64,000 nucleotides of DNA from Caryophanon latum (GCF_001700325.1 NZ_MATO01000067.1:1-64000); one strand, 5' to 3'. Shown: positions 39,360 through 50,671, counted from the first letter of the stretch. The notes: generated by a model not told the origin, from the letters alone. Program-made: numbers and translations.

Positions 39360-39556
39360 GTTGACTAACCATTTTGAAATAGCGAAATGAAGATTTACAT
39401 TAGCTCAATTGAATTGATTTAGCTGAGCGTATGCGACTACACTCGTTCAAGAGGGGAACATGATCATTATTTTGTTCACGGAGCCCTCATGAAAAGAAAA
39501 GAAAGTGTCAATTGCGCGGTCAGCTAGATTAATGGCTAATCAACACGTTTGAAAAA
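39360..39556. repeat. Possible eroded family A repeat before rho
   Basis: Left TTGACTAACCATTTTG and right ATGGCTAATCAACACG match the family ends, but the hairpin core is barely recognisable. The rho gene starts 24 bases downstream, so the rho leader overlaps it. Confidence 0.45.
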
Positions 39557-39579
39557 CTATATAGACTGGAGTCTTGCCA

Positions 39580-40863
39580 ATGTCAACGATGACAATTGCA
39601 CAACTAGAAACAAAGACACTGAAGGAACTTTACGGTTTAGCAAAGCAGTTTAAAGTGTCGTACTACAGTAAGCTAACGAAAAAAGAATTAATTTTTGCGA
39701 TTTTAAAAGCACGTTCAGAATCAGAAGGTTATTTCTTTATGGAAGGCGTACTTGAAATTATTCAAAGCGAGGGCTACGGTTTTTTACGCCCAATTAACTA
39801 TTCACCAAGCAAAGAGGATATTTACATTTCAGCGTCACAAATTCGTAAGTTCGACTTACGTAACGGTGATAAAGTGACAGGGAAAGTGCGTCCACCGAAA
39901 GAAAACGAGCGTTATTACGGGCTGTTACAAGTAGATGCGGTAAACGGAGAAGATCCAGTTGTGGCGAAGGAACGCGTTCATTTCCCAGCATTAACGCCAC
40001 TTTACCCAGACCGTCATATGAAGTTGGAGACAACAAAAGGTAACGTATCAACGCGCATTATGGATTTAATTGCACCAGTTGGTTTTGGACAGCGTGGTTT
40101 AATCGTCGCGCCACCAAAAGCAGGGAAAACATCGTTATTAAAAGAAATTGCGAATGCGATTACGACGAATTATCCAGATGCAGAATTAATCGTACTATTA
40201 ATTGATGAACGCCCTGAGGAAGTAACGGATATTGAACGTTCAGTAAATGCAGACGTTGTGTCGTCAACATTTGATGAAGTGCCAGAAAACCATGTGAAAG
40301 TAGCGGAAATGGTATTAGAGCGTGCGCGTCGATTAGTCGAGCATAAACGTGATGTTATTATTTTAATGGATTCGATTACTCGTTTAGCGCGCGCATATAA
40401 CTTAATTATTCCACCAAGTGGTCGTACGTTATCAGGTGGTATTGACCCAGCCGCATTCCATCGTCCAAAGCGTTTCTTCGGCTCAGCACGTAACATTGAA
40501 GAAGGCGGCAGCTTAACGATTTTAGCGACAGCGCTTGTTGATACGGGTTCACGTATGGATGAAGTGATTTACGAAGAATTCAAAGGTACCGGTAACTTAG
40601 AGTTACATTTAGACCGTGCATTATCAGAGCGTCGTATTTTCCCAGCAATCGATATTCGTCGCTCAGGTACGCGTAAAGAAGAGCTGCTAATCCCGGCGGA
40701 AGATTTAGAGAAGCTATGGGCAATTCGTAAAACGTTCTCAGATACGCACGACTTTGCGGAGCGTTTCATTCGCAAGCTGCGCACAACAGAAACAAACGCC
40801 GAGTTTTTTGAAAAGCTAAACGAAGGCATGAAAAAAGCAACGAATGGTAAAGGCTTGCTATAA
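39580..40863 (+). CDS. rho: Transcription termination factor Rho
   Basis: A 427-residue hexameric RNA helicase. The Rho N-terminal domain ([19 protein letters not shown]) and cold-shock-like RNA-binding domain (GYGFLRP) precede the ATPase with Walker A PPKAGKTS near residue 178, [10 protein letters not shown] and [16 protein letters not shown] 39580 is favoured because GGAG lies 8 bases upstream; TTG 39574 is too near that site. Confidence 0.97.
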   Translation: MSTMTIAQLETKTLKELYGLAKQFKVSYYSKLTKKELIFAILKARSESEGYFFMEGVLEIIQSEGYGFLRPINYSPSKEDIYISASQIRKFDLRNGDKVTGKVRPPKENERYYGLLQVDAVNGEDPVVAKERVHFPALTPLYPDRHMKLETTKGNVSTRIMDLIAPVGFGQRGLIVAPPKAGKTSLLKEIANAITTNYPDAELIVLLIDERPEEVTDIERSVNADVVSSTFDEVPENHVKVAEMVLERARRLVEHKRDVIILMDSITRLARAYNLIIPPSGRTLSGGIDPAAFHRPKRFFGSARNIEEGGSLTILATALVDTGSRMDEVIYEEFKGTGNLELHLDRALSERRIFPAIDIRRSGTRKEELLIPAEDLEKLWAIRKTFSDTHDFAERFIRKLRTTETNAEFFEKLNEGMKKATNGKGLL

Positions 40864-41037
40864 AATTGGTTGCGTAACAAAAAAACATATGATAATATAC
40901 TTTAAGTATGTATCGTGCACATATATAGTCGGCCTTTAACGATTACGTGTTAAGCGTAGTAATATATTCGGGCTATGTAAGGTGCAGATCGAAAATACTC
41001 TGTGCTAGATGGCTCAGGGCGAGAGGAGAAAACGAAT

Positions 41038-41244
41038 ATGAAACAAGGTATCCACCCAGATTACAAAACTGCAACTGTAGTGTGCTCTTGCGGTAACACT
41101 TTCGAAACTGGTTCAGTTAAAGAAAAAATCTCTGTTGAGTTCTGTAACGAATGTCACCCATTCTACACTGGACGTCAAAAATTCGCAGCTGCTGATGGCC
41201 GCGTAGATCGTTTCAACAAAAAATACGGTCTTAAAGAAGACTAA
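41038..41244 (+). CDS. rpmE: 50S ribosomal protein L31, zinc-binding type
   Basis: A 68-residue L31. Four cysteines are present (Cys16, Cys18, Cys36, Cys39 in CSCG and CNEC), the zinc-containing form replaced by a zinc-free paralogue under zinc limitation in some bacteria. ATG 41038 follows GAGAGGAG. It follows rho as in B. subtilis. Confidence 0.97.
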   Translation: MKQGIHPDYKTATVVCSCGNTFETGSVKEKISVEFCNECHPFYTGRQKFAAADGRVDRFNKKYGLKED

Positions 41245-41259
41245 TTATTTGTTACAACA

Positions 41260-41295
41260 ATGCCAGCCAAGTTCTCTTGGCTGGCATTTTGTTTG
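41260..41295 (+). terminator. Terminator after rpmE
   Basis: ATGCCAGCCAA with TTGGCTGGCAT and T-rich tail. Confidence 0.93.
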
Positions 41296-41470
41296 ATTAT
41301 AGAGATAACGTACGTTAAAACAGTTGATGAATATACACTACATCACGTATGCTGCTTGAAAAATTAGATGTTGTGTATAGCAGAGGCGCTAGCAAAAATC
41401 GTTTTCGTTATATAAACATGGCGTACTGATACACGCAAGACGTTCGTCAATGAAAGTGAAGGCGGACGAA

Positions 41471-41657
41471 ATGGAGGTCGCTTGAAGCAAAAGGCAGACT
41501 GTAGCGGGAAATGCGTGACGCTTAAAACCGACAGCGAAGCGAGGATACTTGAGCAAGGTGATAAACGCCGCTACACGAGTCATCACCTTCAGAATAAACA
41601 TCGTGTTCACCCCCACGCCCGCGGAAAGCTTGTCTCGACGCAAAAAGCAACCTCACA
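41471..41657. repeat. Degenerate composite repeat between rpmE and tdk
   Basis: A family C-like frame (AGGTCGCTTGAAGCAAAAGG, later CACGCCCGCGGAAAGC and AAAGCAACCTCACATTATG) encloses the internal module otherwise seen in family A (CACCTTCAGAATAAACATCG and GTGTTC). It is therefore a mosaic of two architectures. Confidence 0.65.
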
Positions 41658-41730
41658 TTATGCCGAGTGAATTCATCTAATAGGCAACAGCATTAATAGT
41701 TTAGAATTAAATCTAGCGGAGGAACGAACG

Positions 41731-42303
41731 ATGGCGCAATTATTTTTTAAATATGGTGCAATGAATAGCGGAAAATCGATTGAAATTTTAAAGGTTGCTC
41801 ATAATTATGAGGAGCAAAACAAGCCGGTGTTAATTTTTACATCGGGCATTGATAATCGTGATGAGATTGGATACGTATCAAGTCGCGTTGGCATGCGCCA
41901 GCCCGCGATTGCGATTTATGACGATACGAACGTATACGAGGTCGTAAAGCAAACGACGCCGCGACCGTATTGCGTGCTCATTGATGAGGCGCAGTTTGTG
42001 AAGAAGGAGCACATTTTACAATTTACGCAAATTGTTGATGAATTAAATATTCCAGTAATGGCGTTTGGCTTGAAAAATGATTTCCGCAACGAATTATTTG
42101 AAGGAAGCCAATATTTATTAACGTATGCGGATAAAATTGAAGAAATGAAAACGATCTGCTGGTTTTGCCAAAAGAAGGCGACGATGAACTTGCGTGTCGA
42201 TGAGCAAAAACGCCCGATCTATACAGGCGAGCAAATTCAAATTGGCGGCAACGACTCGTACTACCCAGTTTGCCGCAAATGCCACGCAAATCCACCACTT
42301 TAA
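41731..42303 (+). CDS. tdk: Thymidine kinase
   Basis: A 190-residue type II thymidine kinase for salvage of thymidine. P-loop GAMNSGKS (9-16), Walker B-like VLIDEAQF, lasso-domain zinc cysteines CWFCQKK and CRKCH. GCGGAGG precedes ATG. No terminator is obvious before the downstream repeats. Confidence 0.96.
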   Translation: MAQLFFKYGAMNSGKSIEILKVAHNYEEQNKPVLIFTSGIDNRDEIGYVSSRVGMRQPAIAIYDDTNVYEVVKQTTPRPYCVLIDEAQFVKKEHILQFTQIVDELNIPVMAFGLKNDFRNELFEGSQYLLTYADKIEEMKTICWFCQKKATMNLRVDEQKRPIYTGEQIQIGGNDSYYPVCRKCHANPPL

Positions 42304-42390
42304 ACGATTTGTAGTAGCATAAAACGAATGATTTCTTTATAATGATGAAGTTAAAGTACAATATTAAAAAGCATGACTTTATTTCAAAAT

Positions 42391-42781
42391 CAAGCGTATT
42401 GATCCACCGTTAAATTGGCAGTTCGCGTATTGCGGCTCGCGGTGCTCCTGCGGTTACTCGTCGCAAAAGTCCTGGGGCATGGCTTGAGCCTGTAGTCTCC
42501 AGCTATTCCCCAAGGAGTCTCGCCGCACGCGCTCTGCCATTACAAAGTAGCTTGTATTTCGAGTTTGTTGATGAACAGAACGTATTCAGCTGTCTTAATA
42601 TGGGTTCATCACCGTAAGCTGGGGTTGACGTATAAAAGTTGCTAAGCGCGAGCCTCAAGACCCCGCAGTCGTGAGGCACGAACGACGAGGAGGCTTGAGC
42701 CGCGCCCGCGGAAAGCCTGCCTCGACGTGAAAAGCAACCCCAAGTTATGGTGAAGAGCCTTAATATGGCGTATCAACAGAT
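42391..42781. repeat. Family A repeat interrupted by a family C element (copy A7)
   Basis: The left end AAGCGTATTGATCC and core 42432-42526 (GCGGCTCGC to GTCTCGCCGC) are followed by CAGCTGTCTTAATATG. There the element 42603-42759 intervenes, and GCGTATCAACAG resumes at 42768. Removing the insert and one TTAATATG restores an end like that of copy A4 (CAGCTGTATAAAAATAGC, TAATCAACAG). Confidence 0.85.
42603..42759. mobile_element. MITE-like element, 157 bp, family C (copy C1)
   Basis: The ends GGTTCATCACC and GGTGAAGAGCC form inverted repeats (20 of 25 positions match when extended). A perfect 8-bp direct repeat TTAATATG flanks it (42595-42602 and 42760-42767). There is no coding capacity. The interior includes a hairpin core with a 52-base segment (42645-42696) absent from the otherwise identical copy at 60890. 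Confidence 0.9.
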
Positions 42782-42819
42782 TTTTTTCAAGATAGGTGTT
42801 TGAAGCATTCTGAAATGTA

Positions 42820-42919
42820 GGCGGCGACTTCTGCGGGACAAGCACGAGCCGAAAATCCATTTTTGGCGGCTTGTCCGTCAAAAATTAGTTGAGGCCGTGC
42901 CCGCGAAAAGCGTCCGCCG
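42820..42919. repeat. Hairpin repeat core before prfA
   Basis: GGCGGCGACTTCTGCGGGAC and GAGGCCGTGCCCGCGAAAAG with CGTCCGCC form the arms. Between them a second stem, CATTTTTGGCGGCTTGTCC, pairs partly with its neighbour. It lacks recognisable outer ends. Confidence 0.65.
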
Positions 42920-43001
42920 AAATGAAAGAACTGTTAAGAGCAATTTTTGAATTTGAAATAAAAAATTAGTTAAAATATAAAATTTTTATAGAGGTGATAA
43001 C

Positions 43002-44070
<1,069 letters not shown>

Positions 44071-44078
<8 letters not shown>

Positions 44079-44925
44079 AACCCATGTGGAAGTCCTTCAA
44101 TGGGCTTCTGCTTTTTTCATCGAACACGGTCGTGAGGAAACAGCAGCTCGCCTATTGATGCAGCATGTTACAAATAAAAATTTTAGCGCACTCATGATGG
44201 CGATGCACGATGCGATGCCACTAGAGCAAATTGAGCAGTTTGAGGCGATGGCACGTGAGCATATAACAGGTCGTCCTGTGCAGTACATTACAGGTGTCGA
44301 GGAGTTTTACGGTCGCTCGTTTTTCGTCGATGAATCGGTGCTTATTCCGCGTCCTGAAACAGAGGAGTTCATCGTCGGTGCATTCGCTCGTATGAAGAAG
44401 TTATTTCATACCGATGCGTTACGTGTAGCGGATATCGGTACAGGTAGCGGCGCCATTGCGATTACGATGAAGCTTGAGCAGCCTGCGTTAAACGTTGTGG
44501 CGACGGATTTATCAGAGGCAGCATTAGCGACAGCGCAAAAAAATGCGGCAGCGCTTGAAGCGGACGTTACGTTTCGTTTAGGCGATTTAACGGCCCCGCT
44601 TGCTGGTGAGAAGTTTGACGTCATTTTATCGAACCCGCCGTACATCGCGTATGATGATATGGAAACAATGTCGGACGTTGTGACCGAGCATGAGCCACAT
44701 TCGGCGTTGTTTGCGGATGAGAACGGGCTTATTTTGTATCGCAAGCTAGCCGAGCAAGTAGGTGCAATCATTCATGACACGGCGTTAATCGGTGTGGAAA
44801 TTGGATATACACAAGGTGAGCACGTTTCGGCATTTTTCCGCGACCATTTCCCGAACGCGCATGTCGAAGTAGTACAAGATATAAATGGAAAAGATCGCAT
44901 TGTCTTTTGTGAAATTACTCCTTAG
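44071..44925 (+). CDS. prmC: Peptide chain release factor N5-glutamine methyltransferase
   Basis: A 284-residue SAM-dependent methyltransferase. SAM-binding motif [13 protein letters not shown] and catalytic NPPY (188-191) are visible. It modifies the GGQ Gln of release factors and is translationally coupled to prfA. In B. subtilis spoIIR lies a little downstream of prmC; no such gene is present here before ywlC. Confidence 0.96.
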
Positions 44926-44946
44926 CAGCTGCTAGGGAGGATTTTT
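44918..44946 (+). terminator. Possible terminator at the end of prmC
   Basis: A self-complementary segment CTCCTTAGCAG/CTGCTAGGGAG with almost no loop overlaps the stop codon and is followed by GATTTTTC. The loopless stem makes its efficiency doubtful. Confidence 0.45.
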
Positions 44947-44968
44947 CATATGAAGGAGGAAAATTGAA

Positions 44969-45982
44969 ATGGAAACGGTAGTAAAACGAGCGAGTAGTGA
45001 GGCATATGACGAAGCTGTATCGTTACTTGCGGCTGGGCATGTCGTTGGCTTCCCGACAGAAACGGTATATGGTTTAGGAGCGGTTGCGACAAGCGAGGCG
45101 GCTGTGGCGAAAATTTTTGAGGCGAAAGGTCGTCCGTCTGATAACCCGTTAATCGTACACATTGGAACGATTGAGGAAGTGGACAACTACATTACAGACG
45201 TGCCTGAAATAGCGCGCCTTTGCATGGAAGCATTTTGGCCAGGGCCGCTTACACTTGTGATGAACGTAAAAAACAATAGCATCGCACCGAACGTAACAGC
45301 TGGGCTTTCAACCGTCGGGCTACGTATGCCTGACAACGATGTAGCACTTACATTACTGCGTCAGCTCGGTCAGCCCGTTGCTGCGCCGAGTGCGAACCGA
45401 AGTGGAAGACCGAGTCCGACAGAAGCGCGTCACGTTTATGATGATTTAACAGGACGCATTCCGATGATTTTAGACGGTGGCGCAACAGGGATCGGTGTTG
45501 AATCAACAGTGCTCGATGTAACGACGCCAACACCGACGATTTTACGTCCTGGTGGTGTGACGAAAGAAATGTTAGAGGAGATTATTGGCGACGTGTTCCA
45601 GCCGACGAAACTGCAAGCAGAGGCGAAGGAGACACCGAAAGCACCTGGCATGAAATATACGCATTATGCACCGAACGCACCAGTCGTATTAATCGAGCCG
45701 GATGCACAAAAAATTAATAATGCTATCAAGCAATTACAAAATGATGGCAAAAAGGTCGCGCTTCTTGCGATGATAAATTTACATCAAACATTGGCGGATT
45801 ATTTTTTCTCATTTGGCGATACAAAAGAGCAAATGGCTGCACAGCTGTACGATGCATTACGCGCGTGCGATAATACAGATGCCGATGTAATTTTAGCAGT
45901 GACGACTGATGAAAAAGGCGTTGGAGCGGCAATTATGAACCGTCTGGAAAAGGCGGCCGGGAACGTGTATTACGGACGATAA
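44969..45982 (+). CDS. ywlC: L-threonylcarbamoyladenylate synthase, Sua5 type
   Basis: A 337-residue enzyme making threonylcarbamoyl-AMP for the t6A modification of tRNAs reading ANN codons. An N-terminal YrdC domain (VGFPTETVYGLGA, KGRPSDNPLIVHI, PSANRSGRPSPT) is followed by the C-terminal Sua5 domain starting around residue 225 (KAPGMKYTHYAP). AAGGAGG precedes ATG. Confidence 0.96.
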   Translation: METVVKRASSEAYDEAVSLLAAGHVVGFPTETVYGLGAVATSEAAVAKIFEAKGRPSDNPLIVHIGTIEEVDNYITDVPEIARLCMEAFWPGPLTLVMNVKNNSIAPNVTAGLSTVGLRMPDNDVALTLLRQLGQPVAAPSANRSGRPSPTEARHVYDDLTGRIPMILDGGATGIGVESTVLDVTTPTPTILRPGGVTKEMLEEIIGDVFQPTKLQAEAKETPKAPGMKYTHYAPNAPVVLIEPDAQKINNAIKQLQNDGKKVALLAMINLHQTLADYFFSFGDTKEQMAAQLYDALRACDNTDADVILAVTTDEKGVGAAIMNRLEKAAGNVYYGR

Positions 45983-46016
45983 CATGTAATTTTTAGCAAA
46001 TAGATCAACAAAGTAC

Positions 46017-46066
46017 ATAACGGCACGAAGCAAGCTTGATTTGCTACGTGCCGTTATCATTTTTAT
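46017..46066 (+). terminator. Terminator after ywlC
   Basis: An 11-bp stem, ATAACGGCACG with CGTGCCGTTAT, a 19-base loop, and T-rich end. Confidence 0.82.
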
Positions 46067-46178
46067 ATAATTTTAACGATAATACCGAATGCTTTTCAGT
46101 CGAAAGAACTTTTGTTATTCTTAGAGAAACAAAACAAAAGTAATGTAGAGTATGAAATAAATGGGAGGTCTTTAACAT

Positions 46179-46613
46179 ATGAATGTTTTATTTGTATGCA
46201 CAGGGAATACGTGTCGCTCGGCGATGGCTGAGGCAATTGTGCGTGCGAAGAAGCTAGCGCATGTCAATGTACGTTCAGCAGGCATATACGCGCAGAGCGG
46301 AGAGGCGATGTCGATGCATGCACAGGCAGTATTGCAGCAGCAGGCGATTGCTCAAACACATGTAGCACATCGCTTGCAGGAGATGGATTTACAATGGGCG
46401 CAAGTTGTCATTGCAATGACGGCTGCACATAAGGACGCTATTTTACAGGCAGCGCCACAACATGCAAGCAAGTTATATACGCTACATGAGCTAGCATCAA
46501 ATAGCACGAAAGATGTGCGCGATCCGTTTGGTGCATCGCTTGCTGTATATGAGCAAACATTTTTAGAACTTAAGCAAGCGATTGAACAACTATCATTTTT
46601 AAAGGAGTATTAG
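46179..46613 (+). CDS. ywlE: Protein arginine phosphatase
   Basis: A 144-residue enzyme of the low-molecular-weight phosphatase fold. The P-loop is Cys7-Thr-Gly-Asn-Thr11-Cys-Arg13 (CTGNTCRS) and the general acid Asp lies in RDPFGAS. Thr11, in place of the bulkier residue of tyrosine phosphatases, is the feature associated with phosphoarginine selectivity in B. subtilis YwlE. It counteracts the McsB arginine kinase that marks proteins for ClpCP. GGGAGG precedes the start. It is followed at once by a chemoreceptor gene. Confidence 0.93.
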   Translation: MNVLFVCTGNTCRSAMAEAIVRAKKLAHVNVRSAGIYAQSGEAMSMHAQAVLQQQAIAQTHVAHRLQEMDLQWAQVVIAMTAAHKDAILQAAPQHASKLYTLHELASNSTKDVRDPFGASLAVYEQTFLELKQAIEQLSFLKEY

Positions 46614-47903
46614 ATGAAAAAACATGCATTTAGTTTACGCAAACAGCTCGTGTTGTTCGTTGTGACGTTAGCAGTAGTCACATATACGACGAGCTTTCTT
46701 TTTATTGAATTTTTATATCCGAAAATGTTTAACAATGTGGACGATAGCTTGTTTCAAATTGTGACATACGCACTAGGGGTTATGTGGTCAGGCGTGTTAG
46801 CAGCAGCATTTAGCTTAGTGCTCGTGCGACCGCTTGAACGTTTAGACGTCGCCGCGGAAAAAGCAGCAGCAGGGCAAATTGGCAGTGACATCGAAGTGAA
46901 GTTTAAGCGCGATGATGAAATTAACGCTGTATCGAATTCGTTCCAAAAAATGCTCGAAAATTTACGCACGATGGTTGAAACGATTGAAGCGAATGTGGAA
47001 ACGACGAAAACGACGATGAACCGTTTAACGGACGAAACGACGAGCACGACGAAGCAAGCACAGGCAATTTCCGAAACGATTACACATATTTCAAAAGGTG
47101 CAGATTTATCGGCAAGTGCAGTGCAGCAAACAGTGCATGCGATTGAGGAAGTGCGCGAACTCGCAGCGGAAGTAAACGATCGTGCCGAAAGCTCAGCGAA
47201 TCAGTCAGGGGAAATTTTAAAGCATTTAACGACGACGAATGAAGTTGTATCGAACTTAGTAAACGGTATTCAAGCGATTGCGCATGGCAATGAAGAAGCA
47301 TTGCTACATATTAAAGAGCTTGAAAAAAATGCGACACAAATTGAAGCGATTAATACGCTCGTCGGGGATATTGCGAACCAAACAAATTTATTGGCGTTAA
47401 ACGCGTCAATTGAAGCGGCACGCGCAGGTGAGCACGGAAAAGGTTTTGCAGTCGTTGCAGAGGAAGTTCGTAAGCTTGCCGATGAAAGTGCGAAGGCAGT
47501 AAGCGGTATTACAGAGCTTATTCGTACAATTCAAAATAACATCACGACAGCTGTTTCACAAATGGAAGGGCAAGTGACGCTAGCTGTGCAGGAAACAGCG
47601 CGCATTCATGAAACGACATCGACTGTGAACGAAATGTCAGCGGGTGTAGAACAAATGGCCACTGATATTGTCGAAATTTCGCAGTTAGTCGAGCAGCAAA
47701 TGCGTAACATTCATCATACAGCATCGCAATCGCAGGACGTTGCGGCAATTGCACAACAAACGTCAGCAAGCGCAGAGGAAGTTGAAAACTTAACAAAAAC
47801 GCAGCTCGCTTCAATTGCGCAAGTGAACACGCTTGCTACGTTATTAGACGAGCAAGCGGCGAATCTATTTACAAGCATCGAACAATTTGATCGATCGAAA
47901 TAA
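46614..47903 (+). CDS. Methyl-accepting chemotaxis protein without an extracellular ligand domain
   Basis: A 429-residue receptor whose ATG directly follows the ywlE stop (TAGATG), with AAAGGAG inside the end of ywlE. Two membrane helices (about 11-33 and 48-71) are separated by only about 15 residues, so there is no sizeable outside domain. A HAMP domain (72-123) and a long signalling coiled coil follow, with the hairpin tip [20 protein letters not shown] and EVRKLADES. The stimulus may be membrane-related, intracellular, or conveyed by another protein. I do not know an equivalent at this place in B. subtilis. Confidence 0.93.
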   Translation: MKKHAFSLRKQLVLFVVTLAVVTYTTSFLFIEFLYPKMFNNVDDSLFQIVTYALGVMWSGVLAAAFSLVLVRPLERLDVAAEKAAAGQIGSDIEVKFKRDDEINAVSNSFQKMLENLRTMVETIEANVETTKTTMNRLTDETTSTTKQAQAISETITHISKGADLSASAVQQTVHAIEEVRELAAEVNDRAESSANQSGEILKHLTTTNEVVSNLVNGIQAIAHGNEEALLHIKELEKNATQIEAINTLVGDIANQTNLLALNASIEAARAGEHGKGFAVVAEEVRKLADESAKAVSGITELIRTIQNNITTAVSQMEGQVTLAVQETARIHETTSTVNEMSAGVEQMATDIVEISQLVEQQMRNIHHTASQSQDVAAIAQQTSASAEEVENLTKTQLASIAQVNTLATLLDEQAANLFTSIEQFDRSK

Positions 47904-47911
47904 TTGTTCGT

Positions 47912-47963
47912 AAAAGTGGTTTGAAAGAAGTTGAAAAATCTTCTTTTAAACCACTTTTTTCTT
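47912..47963 (+). terminator. Terminator after the chemoreceptor gene
   Basis: AAAAGTGGTTT...AAGAAG pairs with CTTCTTTTAAACCACTTTT and ends in T. The AT-rich gap from here to rpiB (47964-48190) shows nothing else definite. Confidence 0.9.
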
Positions 47964-48205
47964 TAAAAGCGAATTTTAATCTGTTTAGCATATAAAACTT
48001 TCGGAAAAAGGCTTTAAAAAAACAATGTTTCATGTTTAAATATAGACAACATTCGTTTTTGACATTGTATGGTAGCGATACATCTACTCACTAATTCACA
48101 CACACTAATGCGTATTTGTATAACACATTTCAATAGACAACGGATGTTTTTATTGAGTAGGCATGATACACTAATGAAGAAAATAAATGAAAAGAGGGAA
48201 CTTCC

Positions 48206-48643
48206 TTGAAAATTGCAATTTCTTCAGATCATGGCGGAAATAACTTACGTCGCGAGATTATGAACTTATTAACAGAGCTAAACATTGAGTATACAGACTT
48301 CGGTCCACAAACGGATGATTCGGTTGATTATCCAGATTACGCAAAGCCAGTAGCAGAGCGTGTAGCAAGCGGCGAATTTGACCGCGGCATTTTAATTTGT
48401 GGTACAGGTATCGGTATTTCAATTGCGGCGAATAAGTTCAAAGGGATTCGTTGTGCATTAGTGCATGATGTATTTTCAGCGAAAGCAACTCGTTGCCATA
48501 ACGACTCAAATATTTTAGCAATGGGTGAGCGCGTCATCGGACCAGGCTTAGCACAAGAAATCGTTAAAACGTGGTTAAACACAGATTTCGAAGGTGGTCG
48601 TCACGAAAAACGCATTCAGAAAATTGCGGAATTAGAAAATTAA
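48206..48643 (+). CDS. rpiB: Ribose-5-phosphate isomerase B
   Basis: A 145-residue RpiB/LacA-fold isomerase interconverting ribose 5-phosphate and ribulose 5-phosphate. It shows SSDHGGNNLRREI and ILICGTGIGISIAANK, the catalytic cysteine region. It begins with TTG 48206, with AGAGGGAA upstream. Followed at 12 bases by ywlG. Confidence 0.95.
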   Translation: MKIAISSDHGGNNLRREIMNLLTELNIEYTDFGPQTDDSVDYPDYAKPVAERVASGEFDRGILICGTGIGISIAANKFKGIRCALVHDVFSAKATRCHNDSNILAMGERVIGPGLAQEIVKTWLNTDFEGGRHEKRIQKIAELEN

Positions 48644-48655
48644 GAAGGTGTCTGT

Positions 48656-49192
48656 ATGACGATTCAAGCACAATTACAAGAGCTGCTCGTTCAGTTTGAG
48701 GAAATGATTGCCCCAACAGTTCGACCACATCAACTGCTCGTTATTGGTTGTTCTACGTCGGAAGTAATCGGTGAAAAAATCGGTACAGCAGGAACTTTAA
48801 ACGTTGCACAGGAGCTATTCGTTCCGCTGCAGCAATTTGCGAACAAGCATAACCTTTATTTAGCGTTTCAAGGGTGCGAGCATATTAATCGCGCGTTAAC
48901 GATTGAGCGCAAAGCAGCAGAGCATTACCGCTTAGACGAAGTATCGGTGCGACCGGTGCGAACAGCAGGTGGCTCGATGTCAGCGTATGCGTATGAGCAT
49001 TTCGAGGAAGCGGTTGTCGTAGAGCGTGTTGAAGCACATTACGGCATCGATATCGGTCAAACATTGATTGGCATGCATTTAAAGCATGTCGCAGTCCCAG
49101 TCCGTACAAGCATTCGACAAATTGGCGAAGCGTTTGTCACAACTGCAACAACACGTCCGAAGCTAATCGGCGGCGAGCGTGCGCAATATTAA
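48656..49192 (+). CDS. ywlG: DUF436/TIGR01440 family protein YwlG
   Basis: A 178-residue conserved protein found between rpiB and glyA in Bacillales. Characteristic segments are LVIGCSTSEVIGEKIGT and LAFQGCEHINRALTIE. No function is established; the fold is distantly related to thiolase-like or sugar-binding proteins and I do not assign a role. AGAAGGTGTCTGT precedes the ATG. Confidence 0.9.
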   Translation: MTIQAQLQELLVQFEEMIAPTVRPHQLLVIGCSTSEVIGEKIGTAGTLNVAQELFVPLQQFANKHNLYLAFQGCEHINRALTIERKAAEHYRLDEVSVRPVRTAGGSMSAYAYEHFEEAVVVERVEAHYGIDIGQTLIGMHLKHVAVPVRTSIRQIGEAFVTTATTRPKLIGGERAQY

Positions 49193-49258
49193 TTATATGA
49201 ATGCAGGGGTAACCCTATAAAATAAATGATTATTTAATTCAGGGAGGATTTTTCAACA

Positions 49259-50503
49259 ATGGCATTTGAAAAATTAGCAGTACAGGACAAGTCTATTTTA
49301 GACGCAATTTTATTAGAGAAAAAACGTCAAAACGACAACATCGAGTTAATCGCTTCAGAAAACTTCGTATCAGAAGCTGTAATGGAAGCACAAGGTTCTT
49401 ACCTTACAAATAAATACGCTGAAGGTTACCCAGGCAAACGTTACTACGGTGGCTGTGAGCACGTTGACGTAGTAGAAGACATCGCGCGCGACCGTGCAAA
49501 AGAGTTATTCGGTGCAGCATATGTAAACGTTCAACCACACTCAGGTGCACAAGCAAACATGGCTGTTTACCATACAATTTTACAACCAGGTGACACAGTT
49601 CTAGGTATGAACTTATCTCACGGCGGTCACTTAACACACGGTTCACCTGTAAACTTCTCAGGTATTTTATACAACTTCGTAGAGTACGGTGTAACAGCTG
49701 ATACAAACGTAATCGATTACGAAGATGTTCGTCAAAAAGCGTTAGCAGCAAAACCAAAATTAATCGTGGCAGGTGCTTCTGCATACCCACGTGAAATCGA
49801 CTTTGCTAAATTCCGTGAAATCGCTGATGAAGTAGGCGCATACTTCATGGTAGACATGGCGCACATTGCAGGTCTTGTAGCAGCTGGTGAACACCCATCT
49901 CCAATCCCACACGCTGACTTTGTTACGACAACAACGCATAAAACGTTACGTGGTCCACGCGGCGGTATGATTTTAACAAACGACGCGAAATGGGAAAAAG
50001 AATTAAATAAATCAGTATTCCCTGGTATTCAAGGTGGTCCTTTAATGCACGTAATCGCTGCTAAAGCAGTAGCATTCGGCGAAGCGTTACAACCTGAATT
50101 CAAAGAGTACGCAAAACAAATTAAAGCAAACGCAAAAGCATTAGCAGAAAGCTTAATGGAAGAAGGCGTGAAAATCGTATCTGGTGGTACAGACAACCAC
50201 TTATTACTATTAAACGTAAAATCTTTAGGCTTAACTGGTAAAGTAGCGGAGCACGTATTAGACGAAGTGGCAATCACTACGAACAAAAACACAATTCCTT
50301 ACGACGAAGAAAAACCATTCGTAACGTCTGGTATTCGCGTAGGTACTGCAGCGATCACAGCTCGTGGCTTCAAAGAAGAAGATGCACGCGAAGTTGGCAA
50401 AATTATCGCGAAAGTATTAAAGAACCACGAAGACGAAGCAGTGAAAGAAGAAGCTCGTCAAGCAGTCGCTGCATTAACAGCAAAGCACCCATTATACGCA
50501 TAA
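49259..50503 (+). CDS. glyA: Serine hydroxymethyltransferase
   Basis: A 414-residue pyridoxal phosphate enzyme converting serine and tetrahydrofolate to glycine and methylene-tetrahydrofolate. The cofactor lysine is Lys228 in [13 protein letters not shown]. Codon usage is strongly biased, as in highly expressed genes. GGGAGGA precedes the ATG. Confidence 0.98.
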   Translation: MAFEKLAVQDKSILDAILLEKKRQNDNIELIASENFVSEAVMEAQGSYLTNKYAEGYPGKRYYGGCEHVDVVEDIARDRAKELFGAAYVNVQPHSGAQANMAVYHTILQPGDTVLGMNLSHGGHLTHGSPVNFSGILYNFVEYGVTADTNVIDYEDVRQKALAAKPKLIVAGASAYPREIDFAKFREIADEVGAYFMVDMAHIAGLVAAGEHPSPIPHADFVTTTTHKTLRGPRGGMILTNDAKWEKELNKSVFPGIQGGPLMHVIAAKAVAFGEALQPEFKEYAKQIKANAKALAESLMEEGVKIVSGGTDNHLLLLNVKSLGLTGKVAEHVLDEVAITTNKNTIPYDEEKPFVTSGIRVGTAAITARGFKEEDAREVGKIIAKVLKNHEDEAVKEEARQAVAALTAKHPLYA

Positions 50504-50510
50504 TTTATAA

Positions 50511-50545
50511 AAGTACTCTCCGTATGTATGGAGGGTACTTTTTTA
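50511..50545 (+). terminator. Terminator after glyA
   Basis: AAGTACTCTCC with GGAGGGTACTT and a T run. Confidence 0.92.
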
Positions 50546-50570
50546 GGTTTGATATTGATGTTCGCTTCAT

Positions 50571-50671
50571 GCGGCTCGCTTTCCTGGGGCTCGGCTCAAG
50601 CCTCCTCGACGTTCGTACCTCACGTCTGTGGGGTCTTGAGGCACGAGCTTTTCCCCAAGGAGTCTCGCCGC
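50571..50671. repeat. Family A hairpin core between glyA and upp (copy A8)
   Basis: Arms GCGGCTCGCTTTCCTGGGG and CCCCAAGGAGTCTCGCCGC enclose inner hairpin CCTCACGTCTGTGGGG. It nearly equals the reverse complement of 13131-13231 and is the cleanest uninterrupted core in the window. The outer ends of full-length copies are not seen. Confidence 0.85.
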
